DNA of 64,000 bases from positions 124,001-188,000 of the forward strand of contig CASERN010000008.1 of NCBI GenBank assembly GCA_949290355.1, in the 5' to 3' direction. This DNA is from an uncultured bacterium (GTDB taxonomy: Bacteria > Cyanobacteriota > Vampirovibrionia > Gastranaerophilales > Gastranaerophilaceae). Numbering within the stretch: the stretch's first letter is position 1; each line of letters opens with the position of its first letter. The notes beneath the pieces were generated by a model that worked only from the letters and a program-made list of their open reading frames with translations, was not told the origin of the DNA and searched no databases. Positions 1-10,012 of this stretch are shown piece by piece. The position numbers and the translations under genes were made by a program.

Positions 1-378
1 GAATTAAAAATTCAGGCAAAACAAATAGAAAATGAATTAGCAAACCTAAAAGAACAACAAGGCAAAAGAAATTTACCGGAAAAATTAACAGAAACAGTAA
101 CTATCAAAAAAACTAAACCAAAATTATCCCCAATAGATCGCCTTGCAAGATATTTTTCAAGAAAAATACTTACTAAAATATCAAAAAAAGTTAAATCTAT
201 CATGGATTTAGGAGATTCACTTGACGCTTTAACAAGTATTAATGAAAATGTTGATGAACTTATGACTATGAAAGTTCCTTATGGCGAAACAAAAGCTAAT
301 TATGAAAAATTAACAAACTATCTTTATAGAGCAAATAAAATTCACGCTCAAATTAATAAAAAAATGAAAAGTCTATAA
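1..378 (+). CDS. 3' end of a hypothetical protein (partial)
   Basis: The reading frame is open from the first base to a TAA at 376-378, giving the last 125 residues of a protein whose start lies outside the window. The visible part is Lys-rich and helical. It has a coiled-coil-like stretch at the start (ELKIQAKQIENELANLKEQ) and a basic middle (RLARYFSRKILTKISKKVK). No catalytic motif is visible and I do not recognise a family. It lies 59 bases upstream of gatA on the same strand with no clear terminator between, so co-transcription with gatA is possible. Confidence 0.6.
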   Translation, partial: ELKIQAKQIENELANLKEQQGKRNLPEKLTETVTIKKTKPKLSPIDRLARYFSRKILTKISKKVKSIMDLGDSLDALTSINENVDELMTMKVPYGETKANYEKLTNYLYRANKIHAQINKKMKSL

Positions 379-437
379 CATCTTGCTAAACTGTTATTTT
401 TATCGTAGACTTGTCTCATAGAACTAAGGAGAAAAGT

Positions 438-1901
438 ATGAATGAGCTTTTAAAAAAATCAGCTACAGAACAAAGCAAAGCTTTAAAAAATAAAGAAATT
501 TCTGCTGTAGAATTAACAAATGCAGCTTTTGAAAGAATTAATAACCTTGATGAAAAATTAGGTGCTTTCAATTCTTTAACAAAAGAAATTGCACTTAATA
601 CAGCTAAAAAAGTTGATGAAAAGATTGCAAAAGGAGAAGAATTACCCCTTCTTGCAGGTGTTCCTTTAGCATTAAAGGATAATATGAATTTGAAAGGGTC
701 TAAAACAACAGCTTCTTCAAAAATTTTAGAAAACTTTGTATCACCTTTCAACGCTACAGTTACTGAAAAATTATTAACAAACTTAGTACCAATCGTTGGG
801 AAAGCTAATTTGGATGAATTTGCAATGGGTTCATCCAATGAAAACTCAGCATTCAAAAAAGTTCATAACCCTTGGAATTTGAATAAAGTACCAGGAGGCT
901 CATCAGGCGGATCTGCTGCATCTGTTGCAGCTTGTGAAGCAACTTTAGCACTAGGTTCAGATACAGGCGGTTCTATCAGACTACCTGCATCATTCTGCGG
1001 TATCGTAGGGATGAAACCAACATATGGTCGTGTTTCAAGGTATGGTCTAATCGCATTTGCATCTTCTTTAGACCAAATCGGACCTTTTGCAAGAACTGTT
1101 GAAGATGCTGCTAACTTGCTTGAAGTTATTTCAGGTCATGACCCTAAAGATTCTACTTCTTTAGACTTGCCTGTTGAACATTACGCAGCTAATTTAAACA
1201 ACGACATCAAAGGAATGAAAGTTGGTGTAATAAAAGAACTTATGACAGAAGGCTTATCTGAAGATGTTGCAAAAGCTATGGAAAGAGCTATTGAAGATTA
1301 CAAAAAACTTGGAGCAGAAATTGTAGAAATTTCACTTCCACATCTTAAATATTCAATTGGTATATATTATATCTTAGCAACAGCTGAATGTTCTTCAAAC
1401 TTAGCTCGTTTCGACGGTGTAAAATACGGATATAGAACTCCTGATGCTAAAAACTTATTAGAAATGTATACAAAAACTCGAGCAGAAGGATTTGGCCCAG
1501 AAGTTAAACGTCGTATAATGCTTGGAACTTACGCATTATCATCAGGATACTATGATGCATATTACAAAAAAGCTCAACAAATGAGAGCATTAGTTACTCA
1601 AGACTTTATAGAAGCATTCAAAAATGTTGATATATTAATATCACCAACTTGTCCAAATACAGCTTTTGATTTGGGTGCTAAAGCATCTGACCCATTAGCA
1701 ATGTACTTGACAGATATTGCAACAATTTCTGCAAACTTGGCAGGAATTCCTGGTATGAGCGTACCGGCAGGATTTGATAAAGACGGTATGCCAATCGGTC
1801 TGCAAATTTTGGCTTCTCAATTACAAGAAAGCAGATTGTTCAATGCTGCTCATAAATTTGAAAGAGCTAACGATTACTATCTACAATTAGCTAATATATA
1901 G
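438..1901 (+). CDS. gatA: Aspartyl/glutamyl-tRNA amidotransferase subunit A
   Basis: GatA is the amidase subunit of GatCAB. It releases ammonia from Gln to convert Glu-tRNA(Gln) or Asp-tRNA(Asn) to the amide form in the cytoplasm. The 487-residue protein carries the amidase-signature Ser-cisSer-Lys triad: Lys80 in GVPLALKDN, Ser155 in VPGGSSGGSA and Ser179 in SDTGGSIRLP. Length is normal for the family. I chose the ATG at 438 because AAGGAG lies at 426-431; an upstream in-frame ATG at 411 lacks a site. gatB and gatC are not in the window. A bidirectional hairpin terminator follows the stop. Confidence 0.96.
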   Translation: MNELLKKSATEQSKALKNKEISAVELTNAAFERINNLDEKLGAFNSLTKEIALNTAKKVDEKIAKGEELPLLAGVPLALKDNMNLKGSKTTASSKILENFVSPFNATVTEKLLTNLVPIVGKANLDEFAMGSSNENSAFKKVHNPWNLNKVPGGSSGGSAASVAACEATLALGSDTGGSIRLPASFCGIVGMKPTYGRVSRYGLIAFASSLDQIGPFARTVEDAANLLEVISGHDPKDSTSLDLPVEHYAANLNNDIKGMKVGVIKELMTEGLSEDVAKAMERAIEDYKKLGAEIVEISLPHLKYSIGIYYILATAECSSNLARFDGVKYGYRTPDAKNLLEMYTKTRAEGFGPEVKRRIMLGTYALSSGYYDAYYKKAQQMRALVTQDFIEAFKNVDILISPTCPNTAFDLGAKASDPLAMYLTDIATISANLAGIPGMSVPAGFDKDGMPIGLQILASQLQESRLFNAAHKFERANDYYLQLANI

Positions 1902-1922
1902 TTCTGGCAAAATAAAATACAT

Positions 1923-1957
1923 AAAAAATACGGTTTTTGTGAAAAACCGTATTTTTT
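1923..1957. terminator. Bidirectional hairpin terminator
   Basis: The inverted repeat AAAAAATACGG...CCGTATTTTTT has a short loop and A/T tracts on both sides. It lies between the convergent gatA and the small gene ending at 1956, and can serve both strands. Confidence 0.85.
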
Positions 1958-2192
1958 ATTTGTGATAATTATTTATATCTTGAATAATTTGTTGATACTC
2001 ATAGGCAAGTATCGCAGCTTTTTCTATATCGCCTTGATTTCTTGCTAGTTGAACTTGACGTAATTTGATATTTGCATTGCGTTTTAAATCAACTAAATTT
2101 TGAGGTTGTTTAATCTGATTTTTTAAATATGCTTGAGCATTATCATAGTCTTGCTTAGTAATATAATTATTCTGTTGAATATTTTTTATCAA
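1956..2192 (-). CDS. Small hypothetical protein, 78 aa
   Basis: Short helical protein rich in Gln, Asn and Lys (MIKNIQQNNYITKQDYDNA...), with no signal peptide, membrane segment or recognised domain. An AGGAGATAATC-type ribosome-binding site precedes the ATG. It lies 10 bases after the end of the frameshifted gene at 2203-2513 on the same strand, so the two probably form one transcript. The mostly charged C-terminal half (QLARNQGDIEKAAILAYEYQQI) could be a small helical hairpin. Function unknown. Confidence 0.55.
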   Translation of the reverse strand: MIKNIQQNNYITKQDYDNAQAYLKNQIKQPQNLVDLKRNANIKLRQVQLARNQGDIEKAAILAYEYQQIIQDINNYHK

Positions 2193-2202
2193 AGATTATC
2201 TC

Positions 2203-2513
2203 CTACACTGCTTCTTTTTCTTTTATATCAAAAATACTTTTATCCATAGGAATAGCTCCTACATTATGATTATTTTGTTCTTTTTTATTTGTTTTTTCAT
2301 TTTTGACATTTTTTACATAAGATACATCTGCAACCTGTGCACGCATACCATCATCAGTTATGTAATTGATAAATCCTTATCATTTAAAGCTGCCAATCTA
2401 GATAAATCAACAGTATCCGTTTTTTGGTAATTTGACTTTCCTGTTAAACGTCTAATCTTTGCCGGATCAAAATTCGGGTCATATTGAAATAAATCTTTAA
2501 CCGTAATCCCCAT
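2203..2513 (-). pseudogene. Frameshifted small hypothetical gene
   Basis: An ATG at 2513, preceded by an AAAGGA site, opens a frame (MGITVKDLFQYDPNFD...) that stops at 2358 after 51 residues. A second frame without its own start continues directly from the break (GFINYITDDGMRAQVADVSY...) to a TAG at 2203-2205. Joining the frames near 2366-2372 gives one protein of about 103 residues with a hydrophilic Lys/Asn-rich C-terminus. The total length of 311 bases is not a multiple of three, as expected for a one-base indel. It could be a true pseudogene or a sequencing/assembly error. No family recognised. Confidence 0.6.
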
Positions 2514-2623
2514 AATAACTATCCTTTCTTTGCTTCTATAATTTTATGAAAAACAATTAATGGGTAGAAATTTACAAGAAACTAACTTCACTTAATAATT
2601 TTTAATATTCGCAGTATAAACGA

Positions 2624-2893
2624 TTAATTTTCTGAAATTTTATTTAATTTTACTATATTTTTTCTATGTTTGTTCCAAACTTTATAATATGAAAAAATTT
2701 TTTTTAAAGGATTAATAGAATAATGCCCTGAAGTTTTAACTAATTCATCATATAAAGCCTGAGTATTGGGGTTCATCCTTTCGTAATGTCTGATTTTTGT
2801 ATCAATCTGTCTTACTAATTTTCTTTCTTTAGTTGCTTTTGAGATTGCTGAAAAACCAGCACTAATATTTACTCTAAGACTTGAAAATGACAT
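2624..2893 (-). CDS. Small basic hypothetical protein, 89 aa
   Basis: Strongly basic, helical protein (MSFSSLRVNISAGFSAISKATKERKLVRQIDTKIRHYERMNPNTQALYDELVKTSG in outline), with an A-rich AGAGAGGATT-type ribosome-binding region before the ATG. It has no signal peptide and no recognised domain. It sits between the dnaK terminator (2941-2978) and the frameshifted gene, in a run of small minus-strand genes of unknown role. Function unknown. Confidence 0.55.
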   Translation of the reverse strand: MSFSSLRVNISAGFSAISKATKERKLVRQIDTKIRHYERMNPNTQALYDELVKTSGHYSINPLKKIFSYYKVWNKHRKNIVKLNKISEN

Positions 2894-2940
2894 ATAATAA
2901 TCCTCTCTCCAATATGATTATACATGAAAATAATTTAATA

Positions 2941-2978
2941 AAAAAGGTGATTTATGTAATTATAAATCACCTTTTTTT
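2941..2978 (-). terminator. dnaK terminator
   Basis: The hairpin AAGGTGATTTAT / ATAAATCACCTT lies just downstream of the dnaK stop. On the minus strand it is followed by a T-tract. Confidence 0.85.
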
Positions 2979-2994
2979 ATTTTTTTACTAAAAG

Positions 2995-4842
<1,848 letters not shown>

Positions 4843-4883
4843 TTATCTCCTTTACTAATAATTACATCCTTTTAATTATATTT

Positions 4884-4895
4884 ATGTTATAACAT
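4884..4895 (-). promoter_or_regulatory. 12-bp palindrome upstream of dnaK
   Basis: ATGTTATAACAT is a perfect palindrome upstream of the dnaK ATG. On the minus strand it overlaps a TATAAC sequence that could be a -10 element. It could be an operator or simply an AT-rich promoter. Confidence 0.35.
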
Positions 4896-4970
4896 CGTTT
4901 TTTTTAAATCTTAAAAAAATAAACAAAAAATTAATATTTCTAACCAAAATTCAAAACAATATTTACAAAA

Positions 4971-4995
4971 AAAGACGGGGGACTAGCCCGTCTTT
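4971..4995 (-). terminator. Terminator of the small secreted protein gene
   Basis: The stem AAAGACGGG / CCCGTCTTT has a 7-base loop. On the minus strand a T-run follows, directly after the stop of the 5000-5320 gene. Confidence 0.8.
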
Positions 4996-4999
4996 CCAG

Positions 5000-5320
5000 C
5001 TATTCAAGAATTTCTCCACCAGGTTCAACACTAGGCAAGCACACACCAAACTGACAATTTGAATTATAATCATTAGTCGGAGTCTGAGTGGAAGATGCAG
5101 GTTCTGTATTAATTAAAGCATCATAATAAGGAGTTATATACTTTGGTTGAAAAGCATCTGCCCTTTGAATATCATTCAAATTATTGGGAACATACTTTTG
5201 ATCAAGAGGTTTAGACTCCCAGTTTGATGTTGCTGTGCATGCCCCTCCTGTAATACTGCATACAGCATAAACAGGTGCTACAAAAGAAAGCAAAAATAAC
5301 ATTATTATATATTTTTTCAT
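5000..5320 (-). CDS. Small secreted Cys-containing protein, 106 aa
   Basis: The N-terminus MKKYIIMLFLLSFVAPVYA is a clear Sec signal peptide with an AxA-like cleavage site at about residue 19. The mature protein of about 87 residues has four Cys (CSITGGAC near the start, CQFGVC near the end), which could form two disulfides in the envelope. The remainder is polar, with Pro/Thr-rich stretches and no recognised domain. It is a single-gene unit with its own terminator, between dnaK and a plus-strand gene. Function unknown. Confidence 0.6.
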   Translation of the reverse strand: MKKYIIMLFLLSFVAPVYAVCSITGGACTATSNWESKPLDQKYVPNNLNDIQRADAFQPKYITPYYDALINTEPASSTQTPTNDYNSNCQFGVCLPSVEPGGEILE

Positions 5321-5451
5321 ATTTTACCAGCCTTTCAAAATATACTACATTATAAGAATAAACGACTATGGTAAAAATTACATTGCCCGAAAGTAGCAAA
5401 AAATTTTTTTACACGCTTTCCTATAACAAAAAAAGGAGTAAAAGTATTAAT

Positions 5452-6009
5452 ATGAATAATATAAGTTTTCAAGGCCATACAACCCTAATCTGTAACCCTA
5501 AAAAATTTGATGAAATAGCATTCACACTAACAAGACAATCTAAAAATTTAAAACCTGGAAATAAATGTACATTACAAAACTTTCAAACATATTTAGCAAA
5601 AGCAAATGATCAAAACTTAGTTGTAATTCTTAAAAATGAAGAAAAAGGAATTTTAAAATATATTCCAACAAATGAAGATATCACAAAGTTTATTGAAGAA
5701 ATTGCGACTGCAATTGATAAATTCAAAGAAAAATCAAAAAAAACTTTAACAGCCTGGATAATTGGAGGAAGCCAAATTCATAATTCAAACGGAGAAAATT
5801 CAATTAACACTGTAAACAAACTAGCAAATGTGTTATGCGACAGATCTGACATTGATACATCTATACTTGCATGCTGTAAAGCTCCTCAGGAGAATATTAT
5901 AATACATAACAATGGAAAAGGACTTGAATTAACTTTAGAAAAACCAAAACAAACAAATCTTGAAGATTCTTTTGATATTGTAGAATTAAACAATACAGAT
6001 GTTATTTAG
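5452..6009 (+). CDS. Hypothetical protein with N-terminal ISFQG motif, 185 aa
   Basis: I chose the ATG at 5452, with AGGAG at 5434-5438; an in-frame ATG at 5368 lacks a site. The protein starts MNNISFQGHTTL, resembling the short N-terminal (S/T)F-x-G motif of two other proteins here (9442 and 50717). It is soluble-looking, with an alternating strand/helix pattern and a patch AWIIGGSQIHNSNGEN followed by CDRSDIDTSILACCK. I do not recognise a family. It overlaps the convergent YkgJ-type gene by 8 bases. Confidence 0.6.
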   Translation: MNNISFQGHTTLICNPKKFDEIAFTLTRQSKNLKPGNKCTLQNFQTYLAKANDQNLVVILKNEEKGILKYIPTNEDITKFIEEIATAIDKFKEKSKKTLTAWIIGGSQIHNSNGENSINTVNKLANVLCDRSDIDTSILACCKAPQENIIIHNNGKGLELTLEKPKQTNLEDSFDIVELNNTDVI

Positions 6010-6418
6010 TTTTTTTACGACTTTCTTTTTCCAAAACCTCTGAAAAAGATACAATTGGTTCCATTTTATAACCACAATCTTCAGATAAAGCTCCACCCAT
6101 AGAAAATAACTCTTCTTGCGGATAACGTCTGCATATCCCCGGACGAGTTTTATGTATTTTACATTTATGAGTTTCAGGATCAAGATTTTGGCATTCAAAA
6201 ATCAAGCCAATATCATCTTTACCAATTATTTTTAAATATGTATAAAATCTATGCAGATATTGCAGCTTTTTAAATTCTTTTTCATCTTGAATTACATGTT
6301 TATAGTGCTTTACATAAATTTGAGTACAACATTTACCACAAGCTTTACATTTACCTGTTCGATAATACTTTCTTCTCAAAATTTTTGACAAAAAGAATTT
6401 CCTGAATTTTTCAAACAT
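6002..6418 (-). CDS. YkgJ-family cysteine cluster protein
   Basis: The 138-residue protein has the zinc/iron-chelating cysteine pattern of the YkgJ/UPF0153 family: CKACGKCC near residue 25, then CQNLDPETHKCKIHKTRP and GICRRYP, and a late Cys in LSEDCGYKM. The family is thought to bind a metal ion or Fe-S cluster, and its biochemical role is not established. The N-terminus is short and basic (MFEKFRKFFLSKILRRKYY). It is convergent with, and overlaps, the 5452-6009 gene. Confidence 0.85.
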   Translation of the reverse strand: MFEKFRKFFLSKILRRKYYRTGKCKACGKCCTQIYVKHYKHVIQDEKEFKKLQYLHRFYTYLKIIGKDDIGLIFECQNLDPETHKCKIHKTRPGICRRYPQEELFSMGGALSEDCGYKMEPIVSFSEVLEKESRKKTK

Positions 6419-6551
6419 AATATTATTTTATCATAAAGTTTTGTAAAGTTTTAAACGTCTTTTAGCAAAACTTTAGCTTTAGGATAATTATTAGAAATAC
6501 AAAAACTAAAACAATTATATTTACTATAACATAACCAAAATAACCAACCTT

Positions 6552-6577
6552 GACCTTGATATAAACAAGGTCTTTTT
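6552..6577 (+). terminator. Hairpin terminator with no annotated gene before it
   Basis: GACCTTG-N7-CAAGGTC is followed by a T-tract on the plus strand. No plus-strand gene ends in the preceding 540 bases, so it may end a small unannotated RNA or be an isolated hairpin. Confidence 0.5.
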
Positions 6578-6702
6578 CTTTTATATTAATATTTTTTAGA
6601 AAAAATAATAATTATTCCTACTTTACAAATTAAATATTATGGTGTATTATATAATTATGAAAAAGAAGAGACACTCATTTTAGATTAAGAAAGGTGGTAA
6701 AA

Positions 6703-7245
6703 ATGGCAAAATTTGTATGTACAGTATGCGGTTGGTCAACAGAAGCTGACAAAGCTCCTGAAAGATGTCCTTTATGCGGAGCTACTACATTTAAAGAAAT
6801 CAATACAGCAGAAGGCAAAGTATATGCTTGTGAACATAAAGTAGGCGATGGCAAAGTTGAAGATAAAGAAGTAATGGAAGGTTTGAGAGCTCATTTCGCA
6901 GGAGAATGTACCGAAGTAGGTATGTATCTTGCAATGGCAAGAGTTGCAGAAAGAGAAGGATATCCTGAAGTTGCTGAAGCTTACAAAAGATATGCTTTCG
7001 AAGAAGCTGAACATGCTGCAAAATTCGCAGAATTATTAGGTGAAGTAGTTACAGATTCTACAAAGAAAAACTTAGAATTACGTGCAGAAGCAGAACATGG
7101 CGCTTGTGAAGGCAAACTTGCAATTGCTGCACGTGCTAAACAATTAGGTTATGATGCAATTCATGACACAGTTCATGAAATGGCTAAAGATGAAGCTCGC
7201 CATGGTAAAGGTTTTGATGGGCTTTTGAAAAGATATTTTTCATAG
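6703..7245 (+). CDS. Reverse-type rubrerythrin (rubredoxin domain first)
   Basis: Non-heme diiron peroxidase that reduces H2O2 in anaerobes. The 180-residue protein begins with a rubredoxin-like Fe(Cys)4 domain (CTVCGW near residue 5, CPLCGA near residue 22). A ferritin-like four-helix domain follows with diiron ligands in [30 protein letters not shown] and DEARHGKGF. This domain order matches 'reverse' rubrerythrins. I chose the ATG at 6703: the AAGGTGG site overlaps the upstream GTG at 6694, which therefore is unlikely to be the start. It is monocistronic with a terminator after it, and is consistent with an obligate anaerobe exposed to oxygen. Confidence 0.93.
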   Translation: MAKFVCTVCGWSTEADKAPERCPLCGATTFKEINTAEGKVYACEHKVGDGKVEDKEVMEGLRAHFAGECTEVGMYLAMARVAEREGYPEVAEAYKRYAFEEAEHAAKFAELLGEVVTDSTKKNLELRAEAEHGACEGKLAIAARAKQLGYDAIHDTVHEMAKDEARHGKGFDGLLKRYFS

Positions 7246-7270
7246 TTAAAATGTCATAATCAAACACCAT

Positions 7271-7303
7271 AAAAAAGACGTTCTATAGTGAACGTCTTTT
7301 TTT
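7271..7303. terminator. Bidirectional terminator
   Basis: AAAAAAGACGTTC / GAACGTCTTTTTT around a short loop lies between the convergent rubrerythrin gene and the gene at 7308. Confidence 0.85.
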
Positions 7304-7307
7304 GTAT

Positions 7308-7757
7308 TTATCTTCTTTGAAGATCAATATTATTTTCATATAAAAGTTGGTTACGTTTTATTTTATATAAATCATTTTTTTCATTTTCAATAGTTCTTAA
7401 TTTATCATAACAAGCAGATTTTGCATCATCATTTAAAGAATTACAGCTTTTTAGATATTTTTCAAAGCTTACTCGTCTTTCTGCCCAATAATTCTTTTTT
7501 ACTCTTTCAGATTTTACGAAACTAAAAATATTAAAAATGTCATTACTGTCTTTGTATACAGCATTTTCATAACCCATTTCACAAAACTCAGTCCATTTTG
7601 GCGGTATAATTATCGGTTTTTGCTCAGGTATATTTTCAGATACATTTTGAACTTGAGGAGCACTCGACGAATCTTGTTCTGATAGTTCATCAGCTGGCAC
7701 AGGTAACGCTCCAAATATTAATAAAAATAGTAACGCCGATAATAATTTTTGTCTCAT
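7308..7757 (-). CDS. Secreted hypothetical protein, 149 aa
   Basis: The N-terminus MRQKLLSALLFLLIFGALPVPADE is a signal peptide with likely cleavage after VPA. A low-complexity acidic/Ser/Gln linker follows, then a conserved-looking block (PKWTEFCEMGYENAVYKDSN) and a Lys-rich helical C-terminus. Three Cys lie at FCEMG, KSCNSL and SACYDK. No recognised domain; probably periplasmic. Monocistronic, between a shared terminator and a 329-base intergenic stretch. Confidence 0.6.
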   Translation of the reverse strand: MRQKLLSALLFLLIFGALPVPADELSEQDSSSAPQVQNVSENIPEQKPIIIPPKWTEFCEMGYENAVYKDSNDIFNIFSFVKSERVKKNYWAERRVSFEKYLKSCNSLNDDAKSACYDKLRTIENEKNDLYKIKRNQLLYENNIDLQRR

Positions 7758-8086
7758 AAATTCTCCAATTTATATATATTAACTTTTTTTATTTTTCCCC
7801 AGTTTTATTTTTTTTACTATTAATACTTGTAAAATAAGTTCTTATATTTATATTAATAGGTCTTTTATTTACAGTCAAGCACAAATATAAATTCTTAACT
7901 CCTTGTTTAATAAAATTGTTCAATTATATACAAAATCAATTTTATTATTTGCATTAATATATTTAATTTTCCCCTTAAAGTCAAGTAGATTAATTGTTTT
8001 TGTATTATAATTTATATACAAAAGTTTTTTATAAATATAAAACTTTTAATAACCAATTTTATTAACATCAAAGGATATAAAAAATA
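7758..8086 (+). promoter_or_regulatory. Intergenic region with probable miaB promoter and leader hairpin
   Basis: This AT-rich stretch of 329 bases has no open reading frame worth calling. It holds TATAAT at 8006-8011 without a convincing -35. A 9-bp hairpin (AAAAGTTTT at 8020-8028 and AAAACTTTT at 8039-8047) would fall at the 5' end of the miaB mRNA. AAAGGA at about 8070 is the miaB ribosome-binding site. Confidence 0.4.
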
Positions 8087-9445
8087 ATGAAACAAGAAAT
8101 TAAAAAAGTTTATATAGAAACAATGGGTTGTCAAATGAATAAATCAGATACGGAAAGAATTCTCGGAATTCTATCCAACTTTAACTACGAAGAAACTAAC
8201 AAACCTGAAAATGCTGATTTATTAATGGTAAATACATGTTCCATCAGACAATTAAGTGAAGATAAAGCATTCAGCCAACTAGGAGTTTGGGGGAAATGGA
8301 AACAAGACAAACCTGATTTGAAAATTGGCATCTGCGGATGCGTTGCTCAACAAAAGGGAAGAAAAATATTTTCAAGAGCTCCATATGTTGATTTTGTGCT
8401 TGGTACACACCAGATATATTCATTACCTGACATTATAAAAAAAATTAACTCAGGAGAAAAAGTATGTGCTTGTGAAGAAACAAACTTACCGACAATAAAT
8501 GAAGAAGGCTTCCCAATAAATCGTGTAAAATCAACTAATGCTTGGATTAATATAACAGAAGGCTGTAACAATTTCTGCACATACTGTATCGTACCTTACA
8601 CAAGAGGCAGAGAACGCTCAAGATTGCCCGAAACCATTATTAAAGAAGTAAAAGACGCTCTTAATGCTGGTTTTAAAGAAATTACATTATTAGGTCAAAA
8701 TGTCGACAGTTATGGAAAAGATTTTCCAACGAAACAGACAGACAAACCAGAACTTAAAAACTATCGTCTTGCAGAACTACTAAAAGATTTGAACAAATTA
8801 GAAGGGAAATTCAGAATTAGATTTGTAACATCATATCCTACTGACATTACAGACGAGCTTATAAAAACCGTTGTAGAACTAGATAAAGTATGTGAATATT
8901 TCCACATACCAATGCAATCGGGAAGTAGCGAAGTTTTGAAAGCAATGAACAGAAGATATAATCGAGAAACATATGCAAAAATTGTTGAAAAAGTACGCAA
9001 AATGGTTCCTGATGTTACAATTACAAGCGATTTTATAGCAGGATTTCCAGGAGAAACAGAAGAACAGTTTAAAGAGACACTTACTGCTATTGATGAATTT
9101 GAACTTGATTACTGCAATGTCGCAGCATACTCACCAAGAGAAAAAACAGTCGCAGCCAAATGGACAGATAAATTTATTCCCGAAGATGTGAAAAATGAAA
9201 GATTTCAACGTTTAAACAAAAAAATTCAAGAAAACTGCCTTAAATCGAACCTGAAATACGTAGGCAGAGAAATGGAAGTCTTAGTAGAAAGTTTTTATGA
9301 ACACAAAGGGGAAAAAATAAACACAGGTAAAACAAGAAACTTCAAAACTGTTCATATTCCTTGTAATAAAGATTTGACAGGAGAATTTGTAAACGTGAAA
9401 ATTACAGGCGCAAAAACTTGGTATCTTAAAGGAGAAAAAATTTGA
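8087..9445 (+). CDS. miaB: tRNA-2-methylthio-N6-isopentenyladenosine synthase MiaB
   Basis: Radical-SAM methylthiotransferase acting on i6A37 of tRNAs. The 452-residue protein has an N-terminal MTTase domain with cluster Cys15 (ETMGCQMN), Cys51 (VNTCSI) and Cys85 (CGCVAQQ). The radical-SAM triad is Cys160, Cys164 and Cys167 (TEGCNNFCTYCIVPYTRGRE), and a C-terminal TRAM domain follows (REMEVLVE...KTRNFKTVHIPC). The GRERSR sequence distinguishes MiaB from RimO and MtaB relatives. Its stop overlaps the TTG start of the phosphatase-like gene, so the two are translationally coupled. Confidence 0.96.
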   Translation: MKQEIKKVYIETMGCQMNKSDTERILGILSNFNYEETNKPENADLLMVNTCSIRQLSEDKAFSQLGVWGKWKQDKPDLKIGICGCVAQQKGRKIFSRAPYVDFVLGTHQIYSLPDIIKKINSGEKVCACEETNLPTINEEGFPINRVKSTNAWINITEGCNNFCTYCIVPYTRGRERSRLPETIIKEVKDALNAGFKEITLLGQNVDSYGKDFPTKQTDKPELKNYRLAELLKDLNKLEGKFRIRFVTSYPTDITDELIKTVVELDKVCEYFHIPMQSGSSEVLKAMNRRYNRETYAKIVEKVRKMVPDVTITSDFIAGFPGETEEQFKETLTAIDEFELDYCNVAAYSPREKTVAAKWTDKFIPEDVKNERFQRLNKKIQENCLKSNLKYVGREMEVLVESFYEHKGEKINTGKTRNFKTVHIPCNKDLTGEFVNVKITGAKTWYLKGEKI

Positions 9446-9951
9446 AAATTAATACAACTTATAATACTACCTTTACAGGTTATAATTACCCCAAAAATTA
9501 TAAAAAAATTGATGAATATCTTTTAAGATCAGCTCAGCCTGAAAAAGATGAAATTTTATTTTTGAAAAATAATGAACATATTACAGACATAATTAACTAC
9601 AGAACATTATCAACGCCTGACACAAACTTTATAGAGGCAGACATTGCGAAAAAATTAAATATAAATTATTTCCATATCCCATCTGTTTCAACCAATCCGC
9701 AAAAAGATAAAGTTTTTCAATTTTTGAATTGTATGGATGATATAAAATCTCGTAACGGGAAATGCTTACATCACTGTAAATTAGGGGCTGACAGAACAGG
9801 ATTTTATTCGCTTATATACAAAGTTATTAATGGACTTGATAATTTTGACAACTGTGTCAAAGAAATGCTGGAAATGGGATATGCACAGGCAAAATATCCT
9901 GATATGCTCACAGTTGCAAAAAAAATTCTTAACGAAATAAATATTAAATAA
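9442..9951 (+). CDS. Tyrosine/dual-specificity phosphatase-like protein
   Basis: The 169-residue protein has a Cys-based phosphatase loop HCKLGADRTG (CX5R), an upstream general-acid candidate in TLSTPDTNF, and the early motif RSAQPEKDEI. It resembles the DSP-type phosphatases found in bacteria; the substrate is unknown. The start is a TTG at 9442 that overlaps the miaB stop codon, with AAAGGAG at 9428-9433, eight bases away. The N-terminus MKINTTYNTTFTGYN carries the TFTG motif seen in other proteins here. A terminator follows. Confidence 0.8.
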   Translation: MKINTTYNTTFTGYNYPKNYKKIDEYLLRSAQPEKDEILFLKNNEHITDIINYRTLSTPDTNFIEADIAKKLNINYFHIPSVSTNPQKDKVFQFLNCMDDIKSRNGKCLHHCKLGADRTGFYSLIYKVINGLDNFDNCVKEMLEMGYAQAKYPDMLTVAKKILNEINIK

Positions 9952-9962
9952 TAAAAAAAAAC

Positions 9963-9994
9963 GGTCGAAATTATATTCGACCTTATATTTTTTT
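9963..9994 (+). terminator. Terminator after the phosphatase-like gene
   Basis: GGTCGAA (9963-9969) / TTCGACC (9976-9982) is followed by a T-rich tract. It ends the miaB operon. Confidence 0.8.
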
Positions 9995-10012
9995 GGTGAA
10001 AAAATATAAAAC

